A stretch of DNA of 64,000 bases, taken from the NCBI RefSeq assembly GCF_041260155.1, contig NC_091943.1, positions 21,452,283 to 21,516,282 of the forward strand, written 5' to 3'. Below, piece by piece: positions 23,926 to 37,089 of the stretch. How positions within the stretch are numbered: position 1 is the first letter of the stretch; each line of letters starts with the position of its first letter. The notes beneath the pieces were generated by a model. It was not told the origin of the DNA, did not search any database, and worked only from the letters and a program-made list of their open reading frames with translations. Both the position numbers and the translations under genes were made by a program. The DNA comes from Ptychodera flava (Eukaryota > Hemichordata > Enteropneusta > Ptychoderidae).

Positions 23926-25389
23926 TTATGCAACTCTGCTGACCAATTTCCAGCACACAAGTAATATCCATAAAAAAATTTTCTTGGTCAATCTATTTTC
24001 ATCCAAACAATTCAGTCTGTTCCAGTAACGAACCATATTAACCCATCTACGAGTGATACACATGTCCCAGCCGGTATCTCCAAGAACAGCAAGTTTAGGC
24101 GCAAATTTATGTACTCCCAGAAAATAACGCAGTGCCCTGTTTTGGACTAATTCAGGAAAAAGAAAGTTCTCATAGCCCCAGATTGATGAACAATAATCAA
24201 GAATAGGAGTTACAGAGGCATTAAACAGTTTGGTGAAAGTATTAAACCCCATGTTGTTTAGATATTTAAATTTTGAGCAAATCAATCCCAGAGCCCTACC
24301 AGCAGAATCAGCTAGTGCTTCGGCAGTTACTGAAAAATCTAAGAACTCGTCAAACATAATACCGAGATATTTATATCTCGAAGCAAAAGCAATTTCATCC
24401 GTACCAATGTGAAAACGGAAATCACTACGTATAACATTGTGTTTTCGGAAATGTACAACCTTCGACTTTACAACATTAGCTACTAGGCGCCATTTTCTGC
24501 ACCATGTATGAAACAAATTTAACATTTCTTGTAAATTGTGCTCACAATCAGAAATGAGAACGATATCATCGGCATATAATAGAATACTAACATTCATCTC
24601 CCCTATTCTGATACCACATTGCAAATTCTTGATATTTACAGCAAGGTCATTTATAAAGAGAGCAAAAAGAGTCGGAGATAAATTATCCCCTTGCCTAACA
24701 CCACTGCGTGTTTCAAACGACTCTGTAAGAAAACCATTTAAACAAATCGATGCACTGGTGTCAGAATAAAGGGAGTTTACAGCATTATACATCTTACCAT
24801 CGACTCCATTCAGGAGCAATTTATAAAAAAGTGCGTCTCTATTAACATAATCAAAGGCTTTTCTCAGATCGAGGAAAGCTGTGTATGTTGACAGATTATT
24901 CACAAGTCTATTACGGATAATCGAACTTAAAACAAAAAGATGATCCTGGCAAGAACGGTCTTTTCTAAACCCGTTTTGTTCATCAACTAACACTTCATCA
25001 CTTTCCAGGTAATCTAAAATCCTACGATTCAAAATAGAACTATAAAGTTTAGAAACAACACATTGCAAGCTTATGCCCCTGTAATTTAAAGGTAAACGAG
25101 AATCAGCCGATTTGTCTTTTGGAATTGGAAGAATCACAGAGTGTTTCCATATACTCGGAACAATACCAGTATCAAAGCAAAGTTGAAACAAATGTTGAAG
25201 CAGTTTGACTGCCTCAGCATTCTTGAGAACCTCATAAGGGATATTATCAGCCCCAACAGCTTTACCAGATTTTGCTTTCCTTACAACAGATTCAACTTCC
25301 TCCACTGTAATGTTCCTATTGAGCCTATCATTACTAACATATAGTGGGTCATTCATATCGTTCAACATCAAATACTTATGTTGACACAT
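23926..25389 (-). pseudogene. LINE L-A ORF2 reverse transcriptase
   Basis: An open frame of 487 codons holds the RT fingers and palm: KAVGADNIPYE, LPLNYRGISL, FLDLRKAFDYVN, RQGDNLSPTLFALFIN and the catalytic LLYADDIVLI. It is uninterrupted here but lost its upstream half when X1 inserted at 25428. RT reverse-transcribes the element's RNA at a nicked target. It differs from the RTs of L-B and L-C in the window. The clade is not assigned. Confidence 0.9.
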
Positions 25390-25427
25390 TTGATTGTGAA
25401 AGTCGACATCAAAATCACCGTTTCACA

Positions 25428-28400
25428 CACTGTAAAGTTAAGTGTTAAAGGATAGAACACTAATTAAACGCCTTTTTGTAACACTTTTTGAACGCGTCTA
25501 GACGTTCAGAAATTTAACACTACGTGTTCAACCATGTTCAATTTTTGAACACACGTGTGCAGATTTTGAACGCTACGTGTTCATCAGACATTATATAGAA
25601 CACCATGGTGTGCCATATCAGAACACTCGTTGCACATGAAATGTGTTCAAAAAATTGAACGCATTTACGCGTTCAAAGGGCTGTAACACTTTTTGAACGC
25701 ATGGACGCCGTTCAACGATAAGTGTGTTAAAGGCTAGAACACATGATGCGCGCTTGTTGAACACCTTTAATTTTGGGCGTTCAGGGGGTGTTCAAGCCTG
25801 GAAATAACATAACAGACCACGGATATTCAGTAAAATTATTTTATTCTAAAAATACACAAAACATTTATACGGTAAAATACAATAATTTACTGTAAAATGG
25901 GCAAATAAACATTACTACTTTGTATGTAAAGCTTGTCAGAGGAAACTACCAACGGTGTGAACACCCTCCTATCAAAAACATAAGCAATAAAAAATCCTCT
26001 CAAACACTGTAGATAGTTTTAAAAAATATGAACAAAGTAATGACAAAACTGGTTTTATTTAAATATTGTGGATTACGTTTTATGTTCATACTTGTTTAAA
26101 ACGTACAAAACTCATCTGAAAAAGCTCACAATTTGGCTTACTTATTGTGTTGAAAACACGTATAAGTATGAAATGCATACTCCATTTTTGTAAGATGGCT
26201 TATTAAAGACATTTCCTCTTGTATAGACAATTGTAAATTTTGAAGAAAAAAGTTAGTCAAGGCTTCACTAGTGCACATGGTATATAGTTGTCCACACTAA
26301 GTTGTCAAAGTGTCACAGTATGGCACGACATGCAGAAAGTGGGGAAAGTGGGTCCTTGGCAGGATAAAACCTATTTCCTTGTCCAACGAAGTCCTTCATA
26401 AACCAAAAGGTTTGTTTGTTTGTAATATCTTTAAATAACCCCTGAAATAAATCGGTGACATTTCAAAAATCTACTTCTCAGAAATTAAAAACATATTCGA
26501 AAAGCCCTTTCAAATTCTTGTGTACCCTGCTATTAATTTTTATAAATATTTTTTTACCAAAAATGGTAAAATTCGCCCTTAAAATAAAAGAAAACGTAGA
26601 TTTCATAATAACTTGAATATATCACATTCTGGTGATCCCTAATATCTTAAAAATATCTGAAATGTCTTTAATGTCTTAAAAATACAAGTTGCAAATTTCT
26701 GCATAATTTGAACAATCTGAAAAAGGCTATCAGTAGAGATCTATGTCCTAAATATCAAAACTGTTAAATTAGCAGTTTGAAGAAAATTTTTTAAAGATTT
26801 TTGACCAAAAATGACAAAAAATGCCATGAAATATAAAAATTTGAATATTTCATCACAGTTAGCACAAATTGACAAAGGTCATTATTAGGGACATGTTTAC
26901 CAAATATTGAAGACGTCAGTAAAAGAGAAGAAGATTTTTACCAAAAAAATAGCAAAATCAGCCTCAAAAACATAAATGTGCATATTTTATCATAATTTAA
27001 ACATATCTAATTAGGGTAATCCCTGGGAACCAGTAATCCAAATATTAAAGGATTCGTACAGGCTGTTTTGAACAAAAACCTTGTTATGTACAAATTTGAG
27101 TACAATGCTACACATCCACTTATTTAGCTGACAGCAAAGCTAAAAACCAGTTGCTAAGAACAAGAAACGCGTTGAGCTACAATACAAAATAATCTTAGGT
27201 TTGATAGCATGCTGCGATCAACTAAATGTTAAAGGGGCATAAGCTTTCAAAAACGTGAAGTCTCCTTCATCAGATGCAAGGGGGAATGGACAATTGAAAC
27301 AGAAAGTGACAGAAAATTCAGAGTGAAAATTTCAGAAAATTCAGTAATTCAGAGTGGACATTTTTACTCTGAATTTTCTGTCGCTTTCAGCTTTAATTTT
27401 TCATTCCACCCTTGCATCTGATGAGGGAGACTACACGTCTGTGAAAGCTTATTCTCCGGCAACATATTGTAGATCATAGCATGCTACCAAAGCTTAGATT
27501 AATGAAGAACACAAATACAGAAACTTATCAAAATTCAGTTACTGACCCTTGAAAGTTTAAATCTACATTGGAGATGAATTGGGGTTCTCAAGCTTGGTTC
27601 CAGACAGCTACCTCTTCTGTAACAACTCTTCGATTTTCAGTTAAGTCCATTTTTTACATCCTGAAAATAATGCAACAATAGGTAATATGGCGAGATGAGA
27701 CTTTCTATGAAAGGCAAGGGGCTGAGGGGAGCCTCTTTTCAATACTGTTACAAAATATTTGCTTATTCTTGTCATCAACTGATTAAAATAAAAAAGCCAA
27801 ACTCTCATATGCTGAAACAATACATTGTATACTCTACGATGCTTAACTGATGTTTTACATGCGATTGTGTCTACTAAAAGACATGTGTTAGCTGTGATTA
27901 CGCAGCGGTACTATGCAAGGCGTATCGATCGCGCTCGGGTCAAGGGTTATCGCTACAGTGTTTTGCGATGACCCTTGACCCGAGTGAGATCGATCGATAG
28001 GCCATGGCCAAAAGTACCACTGCGTATTCACAGCTAGTTGTTGGTTTACCAGCCACTGAAAGAAAAAAGGTTTCTTCACGTAGTTAAGCTATCTCATAGT
28101 ACAATACAATTAATTTCAAAGGATAATAATACAGATGCTTCAAAATCTAAAACCTTTTACGATTTTGGAGAGAAAACTTACCCTTTCTGGTCTTGTTTCC
28201 GCACGATCACGATTTCAGCGTGCGCTTACAAGAAAAATGTCGCAACTTCCGTTTTGATGCATCATGGGATAGGAAAAGGCACCAAACTTGAACACCAAGT
28301 GTTTAGAAGTAGAACGCCTCTTGCACGCCGATGTTAAAATTAAAACGTTCATGGTGGTTTTCTGATTGTCTTTTCAAATTTTCAAAATTTCAACCCGTAA

Positions 28401-28802
28401 TAAACGTGTAAAATTATTTTTTATACTTCCTTTTTTAGAAAAAACATGCTTTCAGCAATTGTAGACCGGAAATATTTTTCACTTAGTGTGAAATTTGTCA
28501 TAACAAAATCCGTGTACGTATGCCGGACAGCGAGGCAGTAGTAAAGTTAATATAGCCATTGTAAAGTAAAAAACACAAAAGATTGTTAACTGTTTCAGAG
28601 TATTGTAAAATTTCTGTGATGCTGAGTTTTTGAACACTTGAAGGAGATGGTTGTTAACACATCGTGTTCAGGTTTAGAACATCATTGTTAATAATATGAA
28701 CACTAGTGTTAACAATATGAACACTAGCCGTTCAAATTTGAACACCGACATATACATTTTGAACACGTAAAGACGCGTCTACCGTCCGCTATTTTTACAG
28801 TG
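25428..28802 (-). mobile_element. Element X, copy X1 (inside LINE L-A)
   Basis: The ends are CACTGTAAAG (25428) and TTTTTACAGTG (28802). The left 380 bases and right 190 bases are packed with GTGTTC/GAACAC and GCGTTC motifs. Internally there are two large inverted repeats, near 27240-27480 and 27893-28036, and minus-strand splice-like signals: donor AGAAAGG/GTAAGT near 28168 and an acceptor at 27661 before a 49-base exon remnant. No transposase domain is visible; a 99-codon frame at 28038-28337 runs antisense and has a counterpart in X3. X1 is collinear with X3. No exact target duplication is found. Confidence 0.82.
27893..28036. repeat. Internal hairpin 1 of element X1
   Basis: AGCTGTGATTACGCAG at the left pairs with CTGCGTATTCACAGCT at the right, and the pairing continues inward through GTACC and the GGGTCAAGGGT blocks, a near-perfect inverted repeat of about 144 bases. 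The same structure occupies 40127-40270 in X3 and the interrupted equivalent in X2. It may be an old MITE fixed in the X ancestor. Confidence 0.8.
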
Positions 28803-29522
28803 TACATGATTATACAGTGTACCAAAATCTTTCCGCCATACGTCAAAGACAGTTTTTTGATCTGAAGTAACGCTGCCATTGTCATCATAAACTTCCATAA
28901 TAGTATCGCTACGGCAACGTGGACCTAGCCGTTTGATATGGTCCCAAAATCTGTGGGGGTCACCGGAGCAAACAGCCTCAATTTCTGTAAAAAGACCTTT
29001 CTTATATTGCCTGGCGTAATATTTTAACCTCTTGTCAAACTTATATTGAGCAAGCTTAAAATCATTTAGATATCTACGCCTTGTACAAGTGTCATTTCGA
29101 CACCTAAGGAAGAGTTTTTCTTTTGAGTGCATAGTTTCCCACAGACCCTTGAGTTCATCATTCCAGTACGGCTTGCAAGGTCGTTGTCTACGGCGTGATT
29201 TACTAGTACGTATACAGTCACGGTACCGCAGAGTTGAGTTCATCTCATTGATGACGCAATCACAGAGTTCAGTATAGATATTGTCCACACTTCGTTGGTC
29301 ATCATTACACGTTTGTATATTGTCAATTATAGAAATTATTGCTTCGCGTGGAACTCTTGAACTCATAAATGTTGCTGGCATATTGGCTAGCTTGTATTTA
29401 CTTGAAGCAAACTTCTTTATGTTTTGTGCACCAGCCATGTCGTGTCGGTCAGGCGCTGGGGCATATACAGCTGACGAGTATTGAATGATACCGACAATAG
29501 AGAATGGTCTGGCATTTTGCAC
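28803..29522 (-). pseudogene. LINE L-A ORF2 linker between endonuclease and RT
   Basis: Open translation of about 240 codons with the basic stretch TSKSRRRQRPCKPYWNDELK and then RFWDHIKRLGPR, as in the region between endonuclease and RT in APE LINEs. It runs into X1 at 28802, so the last residues of the open frame come from X1. Confidence 0.75.
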
Positions 29523-30342
29523 CTGTCATTTAAAAGATGGGATAGCCCATGTTCATCTAAAAAATCGGACATAGGACATACTGTAAACTCTTGACAGTGC
29601 TGGTGATATTCATGTTGAACAGCAATATAATAAACCACGGCCCTGCCTCTTGCTGAGATAGATGTAAAATTATCAGTACCACAGTTTACTTTACCATTAA
29701 GTACACAGAGTTTCGAGTCAGCCAAAAATTCGAAAAATGCCCTACCATGCTGATTTACTGTTTCATCAACACCTGTCTGGTTGAATGTCATCAAGACGAA
29801 CTATATTATCATGCAAATTACCTATGCGCGAATTAAAATTACCGCATAAAAACACAGCATCTGCTTCGTCTGCCAAATAAAGCTTACTCAAAATGTGACC
29901 AAAACAATTTGACGCATCCCTGCCCCATGGGGAGTTTTCTGGTGGCAGGTAGCAAGAAAAAACAAAAATACAGTAATCTGATAGCCGATGTTCCAGCTTG
30001 ATAGCCAAAATACCGTCGTATACCTTGTCAAAAAACTGTAACAACGTAATCTCTCAAAATGCTGTCCTTAACAAAGATGCCAACGCCACCAAAAGACCTA
30101 CTTGCACCTGTATGAACGCGATATCGATTGAAACCAAACCATTTATACCCTTCAACATAGATTGTATTTTGGGATGATAAATGGGTTTCATTAATACTAA
30201 CTACGTCAGCATTAGCATGTAAAACTATTTGTGTACGAAGTTCCTTGTTCCATTCTGTCCACCCGCCAACGTTAATATGTGCAATTGTGATTCTGCCAAG
30301 GGCTGGCTTAATCCTAGTCATGAGACATTCCGCTAGGGACAT
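29417..30342 (-). pseudogene. LINE L-A ORF2 AP-endonuclease-like domain
   Basis: Three overlapping frames together cover an exonuclease-endonuclease-phosphatase domain: IAHINVGGW at the start, SINETHLS with the catalytic Glu, VFLCGNFNSRIG (the usual GDFN is GNFN here) and MPDHSLLSV with the catalytic Asp-His. At least two frameshifts split it, near 30040 and 29790. The domain nicks target DNA in intact elements. Confidence 0.8.
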
Positions 30343-30456
30343 TCTGTGATGATGTATTCATAGTTGGGTTTTTTCGGATTATACGACCATTACCCGCGAT
30401 TCGGAAGTCTGCGCCATTTGGTAGTAGGGAGAGAACAGTACGCGCGTTCACTTCTA

Positions 30457-31109
30457 TCAGGCGTTCAACATGAGACTTGCATGATTTATATGTACTCTCG
30501 AAAAACGTTCACTGTCTTTGAGCTTCTGCTTTGCTCTCAGCACCGCGATTTTCTGGCCAATACTCTCAAAAGATATTTTCACCAAACCTGGTAATCCTTC
30601 CTGCCGACTTCTTAATCTGGTACATTTAACCAATTTCACACTGTTCGCAATTTCTTCCCCAAGTGCCGAAAGTACCCCAGCACTTTTTCGGTCAAATTCT
30701 CATCGGGATGTTGCTCAATCATAGTTGCTATAACTGACACATCCGATTCAGCCACCTGGTTAGTTGCGGGAATTCCTGAAGACTGAACATCAGTACCTTG
30801 ACCGGCCTCCAAAGCACGCAACCTTTCTTCTACCAAGGACATTTGGTTTTCCATTCTGGCCAAATCCAGTGAAAATTCATCTCGGACTTCCTTTAGTTTT
30901 GTGTCTAAAGTGGTAAAAAGTTCATTTTTCAATTTATCGATCTTGCTATCAAAGGCCTTGTGCAGTGATTCCTGACCTGCTTTCAGGTTACGTAATAGCT
31001 CAGCAACTTCGCTTTGATCCGAGTCCTCCATTGATCTCCTGGGCGAACTTCGGTTACCCCCAGAACTTTGCCGTGGTCGTTTCTCTTTTTGACGTCTATC
31101 TTCATTCAT
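30457..31109 (-). pseudogene. LINE L-A ORF1 (coiled-coil RNA-binding type)
   Basis: The first 157 codons (31109-30636) have a basic Ser-rich N-terminus and then a long charged heptad region (about residues 30-95, LLRNLKAGQESLHKAFDSKI onward) typical of a coiled coil. After a frameshift near 30638, a second frame to 30457 continues with LPGLVKISFESIGQKIAVLR, which looks like the RNA-binding C-terminal part of L1-like ORF1 proteins. The assignment rests on position upstream of ORF2 and this layout. Confidence 0.7.
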
Positions 31110-31257
31110 GGTGACTTTCCACGTTGTTTAAGAGTAACTTAGTACAAGTAACAACTGGTTTGAGCTCAAGGCAGGTCACTCAATCGGAGAATTTAACGAA
31201 AATTTTGGGAGCTACTGATTTGTGGTGTGTTACCTTCAAAGCGCCCTCAATCAAATG

Positions 31258-31359
<102 letters not shown>

Positions 31360-31429
31360 AACTGATAACCTTTGTTTCAGGATAAGTGAACTCTAGTCTT
31401 AGAACCAGATGTGAACTGAACATGCTCAC

Positions 31430-32710
31430 GTATTTTATTATACATTGCAATTGTGTGTAAATTTAAACTTTTGCCACATGTTTCAACTTCATTTAAAGTG
31501 TTACGATCAACATCATGAACAATATTCACCACAGATTATGTAATTAGCTGAATAAAAAAATACTAAATTTCTTTGAATGCTGTCATTGTATCACCACTTT
31601 ATATAGCAAGTTTAATTGTCTTTGGTCAAGTCCTTCAAGCTATATATGCCAAACTGTGAAAGCTCATTTGATATGCAAATTATAAATTAGTTGACATGAA
31701 AATGTGAAATGACTTTCAATATTCTTTCAACCTGGTATCATCAATTTACATGGCATGTTTTGCCAACTTTGATCAAGTTAATCCCCGTATATATCTCTAA
31801 TTAAGAAAGTTCTTTAAATAAGGAAATGAGGAATTGGCTGAAGCAAAAAAAAATTATGACTTTCAATAATGTTGCATCATAGTATCTTTGATGTACATAG
31901 TAAATTTCTTCAACTTTGGTATAGTCAATCAAGATATATATCCCCAATAAGAAAGTTCATTAAATATGCTTAATGCTCAATAACTTTCAATACTGTTGTA
32001 TCGAAATATCTTCAATCCATACAGCAAGTTTCGTCAAGTTTGGTCCAGTCAATTTAGTAGAAAAGTTCATTAATATGCAAGTTAGGAATTGGCGGAAGTA
32101 AAAACGCCCAATGACTTTCAAGAATATTGTATCATAGTATCTTCAATATACTAGCAACTTTTGTCAACTCTGGTCCAGTCCATTCAGATACAGATCCCTT
32201 AATAGGAAAGTTCATTAAATATGCAAATTAGGAAGTGGCTGAAGTAAAAGTGCTTAATGACTTTCAATAATGTTAAATCATAGTATCTTCATTATACATA
32301 CCAAGTTTCGTCAATTTTGATTGAGTCAATTCAGATATATGCCTAATTAGAGAAGTTCATTCAATATGCAAATTAGCAATTATCTTTCATGTCACCCCTT
32401 TATAGCTTTCACAGCTGATATACCTTGGTGTTATCAACATTTGTAGCAAATCTCATCAAATTGTTTGCAAATGTATATGCGTTTTTTTTCTAAAACCATT
32501 AATTAATGCAAATGAGCATAAAGTAAGCAAGCCGCATCCACCACACCAAAAAGTAATCAGTTCTTACCATTTGCAAACTGAATCTATGCACCAGATTTGA
32601 TTCTGATCTGATATGCCGTTTTTTGAGATATCGGGCCCATTGACAGACAGAAAGACAGACAGACATCGCTGCGACATTAGCCCACGGGTGTGAACACATG
32701 AGCTAAAAAT
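31430..32710 (-). mobile_element. Rolling-circle-like element with about 143-bp tandem repeats
   Basis: The motif TTCATTAAATATGCAAATTA or close variants recurs near 31669, 31812, 31955, 32074, 32219 and 32363, a period near 143. The array ends at a GACAGACA-type microsatellite (32642-32670) and ACACATGAGCTAAAAA. This is the plan of copy A at 1-1936 in the opposite direction, with different sequence. A fragment with the same kind of end occurs at 47420-47560. No protein is encoded. Confidence 0.55.
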
Positions 32711-33238
32711 TAATACATGTCACAAGGTCCCATTTAACGAATAACGGAGATCGAAAGAACAGGCAGACAAGCTTGACAACACTAGTAGTAGGCCTACAAC
32801 AGATGGGGACAGAGACAGTGTGTCTCTGAACGTTGGACAGAGCCAAACAGAGCCAAACGGGTCCAATCGACTCAAAGGGGTCTATTAAAAACCTCAAAAG
32901 GACCAAAAACAATAATGTCACGTAAAACACAAACCAGAAGGAGCCCGTCTTTAAGAAGTTCTTCGGTAGATAGAGATCTTATATCAAAATATGACAAATC
33001 TGTTACTCAGATGATGATAGTTTGATCAGTATTGCTACTACTCACGACAGTAATTTGGCAAGCAGCTGAATTACCGTACAACTACTTTGTCACTTTAGTT
33101 CAATCTAGAAGGACACCTGGAACCACCACTTATCTGGTGGTTCGAGATTGGACTATTGATTTTGTCAGTGTGTTTGTTGTTGTTGTTTTTAGTTTGTTTG
33201 TTTCTGGGACCTGGAGATTTACTTGCTTTGAATAATAA

Positions 33239-34840
33239 GGCTGCGTTCACCAAAAATGGTTAGGGAGGCTGGAGGAATTCAGGGGGGATTCGAAAATTTT
33301 GGGGGTAGTAGGGGGGACTTGAAAATTTTGCTCTGCCTGTAGGGGGGGGGGGACTTGAAAATTTTTTTGTTCCCTTTCATGTTTTACATTTTCCAACTCC
33401 AAGTTTTTGTAGGTAATTCAATGAAAATGGATACCATTTTTATGTCATCCAATAATGTTAGTAATCATTCAACAAAATCTGGAACCATTTTGTCACATTT
33501 CATGACTTTTATCCCCAAAAAATCTAAACGTGTGATTTGTCATAAAAAACCAAACGAGCCTAGTAACAGGGCAGAAGCTGCAACTGTTGATGATTTTGCA
33601 ATATCTCTATGTAATATATCAAGTACAGTTTCTTGCTGTCTCCCTACAGCATAATCAAACACACAACATTGGTTTGTCGACAAAGCCTGTATATATAAAT
33701 GTATAAGTTGTGATATTTAATCAGTGACAGTCAGTTGTCAGTGATACAAATGCATGGTACACATACACAGGCTGTGATTGCAAGCTGGACAGTTCAACAT
33801 GCTGTAGGGAGTAGAACAAGAATGTAGTTGTATAAACTGAACAAAAATATTGTCAAAATTGTCAAAGTTAATACAGCTACTGCCTACTGGCAGTGTCACT
33901 ATCAGATACTACCCTGCTACTGCAGTGTCACTGTCACTGTATACCTGAGCAGTGATAGAGATAGCTCTGTCTCTGATGTACATGGTAGTTGAAGAACAGT
34001 TTGTGTCAAATGACGCTCATGACAGTGAAACATACTTGTACACAAGATTAGGCCATAGAGCAACACATGGAAGACCAGGAGACTTTCTGGCATATGAGAA
34101 TAATATTAAAGAAAAAAGATAAGGTCCCATGTTCAATTTTCTAAATTTTTATATTCACGTCATAAAATAATACAAAAGTAAAACTTTGAACAGTAAAGAC
34201 TAAATGAAAAAATATGTGACTAGATGGAATTATGTATTTTTTAACCAAATTTGCCATTATTGCACCCTAAATTTCAGAGATTAAAACATTTATTTGATGG
34301 AATATTTTGACCTTCCAAATATTGTCAATTTTGAGTATATGTCTTGTACTTTTGAAACAAATTTTTGGTAGGTCACTTACACTCAGTTTTTTTACAATAT
34401 AGCGATTCGCCAGAATTCACAATTTGCATACTCTCTCATGATCGTCATTTTGTGTGCTCTTCGGCAGGAGCAATTGACCCGGCCAGATTTAGATTAACTC
34501 AAGTTGGCTTAGACTGATATGTAAATCCAAAAAGTTCACTGATGCATTTAAAAATGAATCAATTTAAAACTGCCTTAGAAATATGACTTTACAAACTACT
34601 AATAACAGGTAATGTTGAACATCTGGGAGCGAAATGGAGCAAAACGTGTTTATTTTGTCTGCGCGCACATCCTTTACAAATATGCGTGCTTGTGATAGTT
34701 GGGGGGACTTGAAAAATTTTGATCCTATAGAGGGGGGCATTTGAAAATTTTTTAGGGTATTGAAGGGGGATCTGAAAAAAAATAAGATTTCAATCGCGAT
34801 TCCTCCAGTCCCCCCCTAATCGTTATTTGTGAACGCAGCC
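33239..34840. mobile_element. Harbinger-like non-autonomous element, TAA duplication
   Basis: Inverted ends begin GGCTGCGTTCAC and remain alike for about 40 bases (through TTAGGG and GGAGGAAT). TAA flanks both sides (33236-33238 and 34841-34843), the TWA target duplication of PIF/Harbinger elements. Just inside both ends are several copies of GGGGGACTTGAAAATTTT-like blocks. A copy of repeat R lies inside at 33720-33870. No transposase frame is seen. Confidence 0.8.
33720..33870 (-). repeat. Dispersed repeat R, copy 4
   Basis: AACATGCTGTAGGGAGTAGA, ACAAGAATGTAGTTG and TTAATACAGCTACTGCC follow the order seen at 52393-52530. It lies inside the Harbinger-like element. Confidence 0.45.
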
Positions 34841-35179
34841 TAACGGTTGGAATTAACTTGATGTCGTATTACATCATCTCGGCCAAGAGTAGCGTATTAT
34901 TGAACCAAAATGACCCCAAATTGAGGCGGAATGCGCCATCATTATTGACAGTCGAGGGGAGCGGTCGGTAGAATTGAAGAGGTTTACTCAAAAGATGAGG
35001 AACAGTAAGGGGATTACAAAAACCTCTACAGATTTCACTTGTGACAGTTGGTTTAAGCATCATAAAATGGCTTTATTTCTATGCAAAAACATTTAAAAGT
35101 TCATCATTTGGAGGGAGACTCCCCATTATGGCCTTACCTAGTCTAAGTAGTTCTTCGAAGCAGCTTGCTCATCAAGATT

Positions 35180-35730
35180 TAATTTATCAATCATGAAATT
35201 GACATGAACATTTCATACCTACGCATGGACATTGAAATTAACAGAATATATAATGAGTAATGATGAATTATGTTATTCATAAAGGATTCATAAAAATATT
35301 ATTCATAAAATGTTCATCAAACTACAGCCTTCATTCACTCGTGAAAGGTTCATCAACAACACTCATGAAACATGATAGTATATTTTTCATTATTAGAGCT
35401 ACAACCAGTTCATCATATATTCATGAAGTGGTTGTTTCATGATCTTCGTAATTTATTACAAAAATGGTCAGAAATCCCTCTTTCTGCTTGATGACATTAA
35501 AGAGCTTGCATGAATACGCCCATTTCGTCATATACTTATGAAACGATTTTTACATAGACTTGGTAATCCACAGAAAAAGCATCTGGATCATCTGTATATG
35601 TGATCATAAATTTCATGAATTTATCCAGTTTCTCATGTATTCGTGATATAAATTGGCAATTCGTAAACATTCATCAGAAATTTATGTATGTGTATGAAGT
35701 TATTATGAAATTTCGAACACACTAAAGTTA
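35180..35730. repeat. Degenerate array of TTCAT/ATGAA motifs
   Basis: TTCAT and its inverse ATGAA recur every 15-40 bases, often as ATTCATGAA palindromes (for example 35419-35427, 35757-35766), with unrelated sequence between. There is no fixed period, so this is not a simple tandem repeat. The density resembles the end arrays of element X, but no terminal repeats were found. 34841-35179 and 35731-36728 hold no recognisable gene. Confidence 0.45.
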
Positions 35731-36728
35731 CCGGTGAAACCACACCTATAACAAATTTCATGAATTTCAGAATTCTTTTCTCCGTTTTCCCAGGACTAGT
35801 CTGTGCCTGCTCTCTTGATTTCTCTTGAAAAGTTCTTGTGTGCTTCTTATTGAATAGCATGAAAGCCCGTAAAGGACATTTTGTAAAGCGAATAAAAAAA
35901 TTATGTCGTTGGCACGATGCAGTTTCTCGTGAGCACGAGGAATAGCTTTTTTCCATTTTGACAATCCCTCTGTGTTTTTGTAATCTATACTCATGTGTAA
36001 TTGTTAGCATTTCTTTATTTTCTCCATATGTAGCACCTATACCGCATATTTCTGATTCCACATCTTTTGGATCAGAAATGAGTGCGGTTCAGTTCAGATT
36101 TTTTCATCACGAACTTTGTCACAAGTTTCATCAACAGCGATGAACCCGAGATGACTGATGAAACCAATATGGCCTTCCAACAAAGTTGGCACGCCTTATC
36201 TATAAGCTTTTGATAAAGGCCGGCGCTGATTTTCACATTCCCCGAGTCTATCACAGCAGTACGGATATTTTCACCTAAGAACTGACTTACGGGTATGTGC
36301 TCGTTTCTATACCGTGTTGTTCAAAGTGGAAGCAACGAGCGATATTTCTTCAATGTTTTATACAAACGACACGAGCAAAGGTACAAAACAGTGGTGTATG
36401 AATACAAGTGTAATGTTGTATTGATATTTCACACAAGTGTACATCAGAGACGTATGCGCACTTCACTCAGTTTACCGCTGTTTTTCAGTTGTTGAAGTGT
36501 GATCCCGTATTTCTAGCTGATCTGTACTGTATCACGTCTACTTAATCGGAAAGTGGACATACTGAAAGTGTAGAGAAAACTACGCGATACAGGTCTATGC
36601 AAGAGAAGCAGAGGAAAGGTGCTGTTCAGTTTTGCCTTTCCCAACGCCCGATGCTTGTTCGATTGTGTAATTCGAGTGTGACTTCCTCCAAAAATCCTCT
36701 AGGTTTCCAGAACTGTAATTCTGTCCAG

Positions 36729-37089
36729 TTAAGGTAGAACGCACCTAGGGGACAGACATTCGGACTCTCAAACTTTTACAAATCTCTTTTCTGACATACC
36801 ACATGTGGGGGTTCATTTAAAGCTCTTGGTGAAAGAAAACTTTTCACCGGCTTAGTTTTTCGAAATTCGAAAATTTTTATTTTTCTTCATAGAGTTAACA
36901 CAGGGATGGCGGCCATTTTGAATTTCTAATATCGGTAAATCTAGGGTAATTTGTTTCTCTAGTACAAAAATTTGCACGGTGACCCCCTATTTTTATTCTT
37001 GATTTTGAAAGAGAATGATTGAAAGATCCCTTGAGGAAAGTTAGAGCAAAAGTTTAAGTCTTTCACTTTCGAGGTGCATACTACCTTAA
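36729..37089. mobile_element. piggyBac-like MITE, TTAA target duplication
   Basis: TTAA at 36729-36732 and 37086-37089 flanks inverted ends GGTAGAACGCACCTAGGGG and GGTAGTATGCACCTCGAAA. TTAA duplication with a short inverted repeat fits piggyBac-derived MITEs. The 353-base body is non-coding. Related ends occur at 9196, 61993 and 62008. Confidence 0.8.

Larger units (their letters stand above)
23237..31115 (-). mobile_element. LINE L-A, near full-length non-LTR retrotransposon, split by element X1
   Basis: Reading on the minus strand it has ORF1 (31109-30457), an APE-type endonuclease region (30342-29420), a linker (29522-28803), the X1 insertion (25428-28802), a reverse transcriptase (25427-23926) and a C-terminal Cys/His segment (23755-23552). 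The order is that of APE-class LINEs. Several frameshifts separate the parts, so it is dead. Protein sequence resumes in register across X1 (TLYNHV before, GDFDVDFHNQM after), showing that X1 interrupted a once continuous ORF2. Confidence 0.88.

Noticed and set aside
28038-28337. A 99-codon frame antisense in X1, similar to a 110-codon frame in X3 (39824-40156)
   Set aside because: The similarity follows from the copies being alike in DNA; the frame is broken in X2 and crosses the putative intron, so I do not call a gene.
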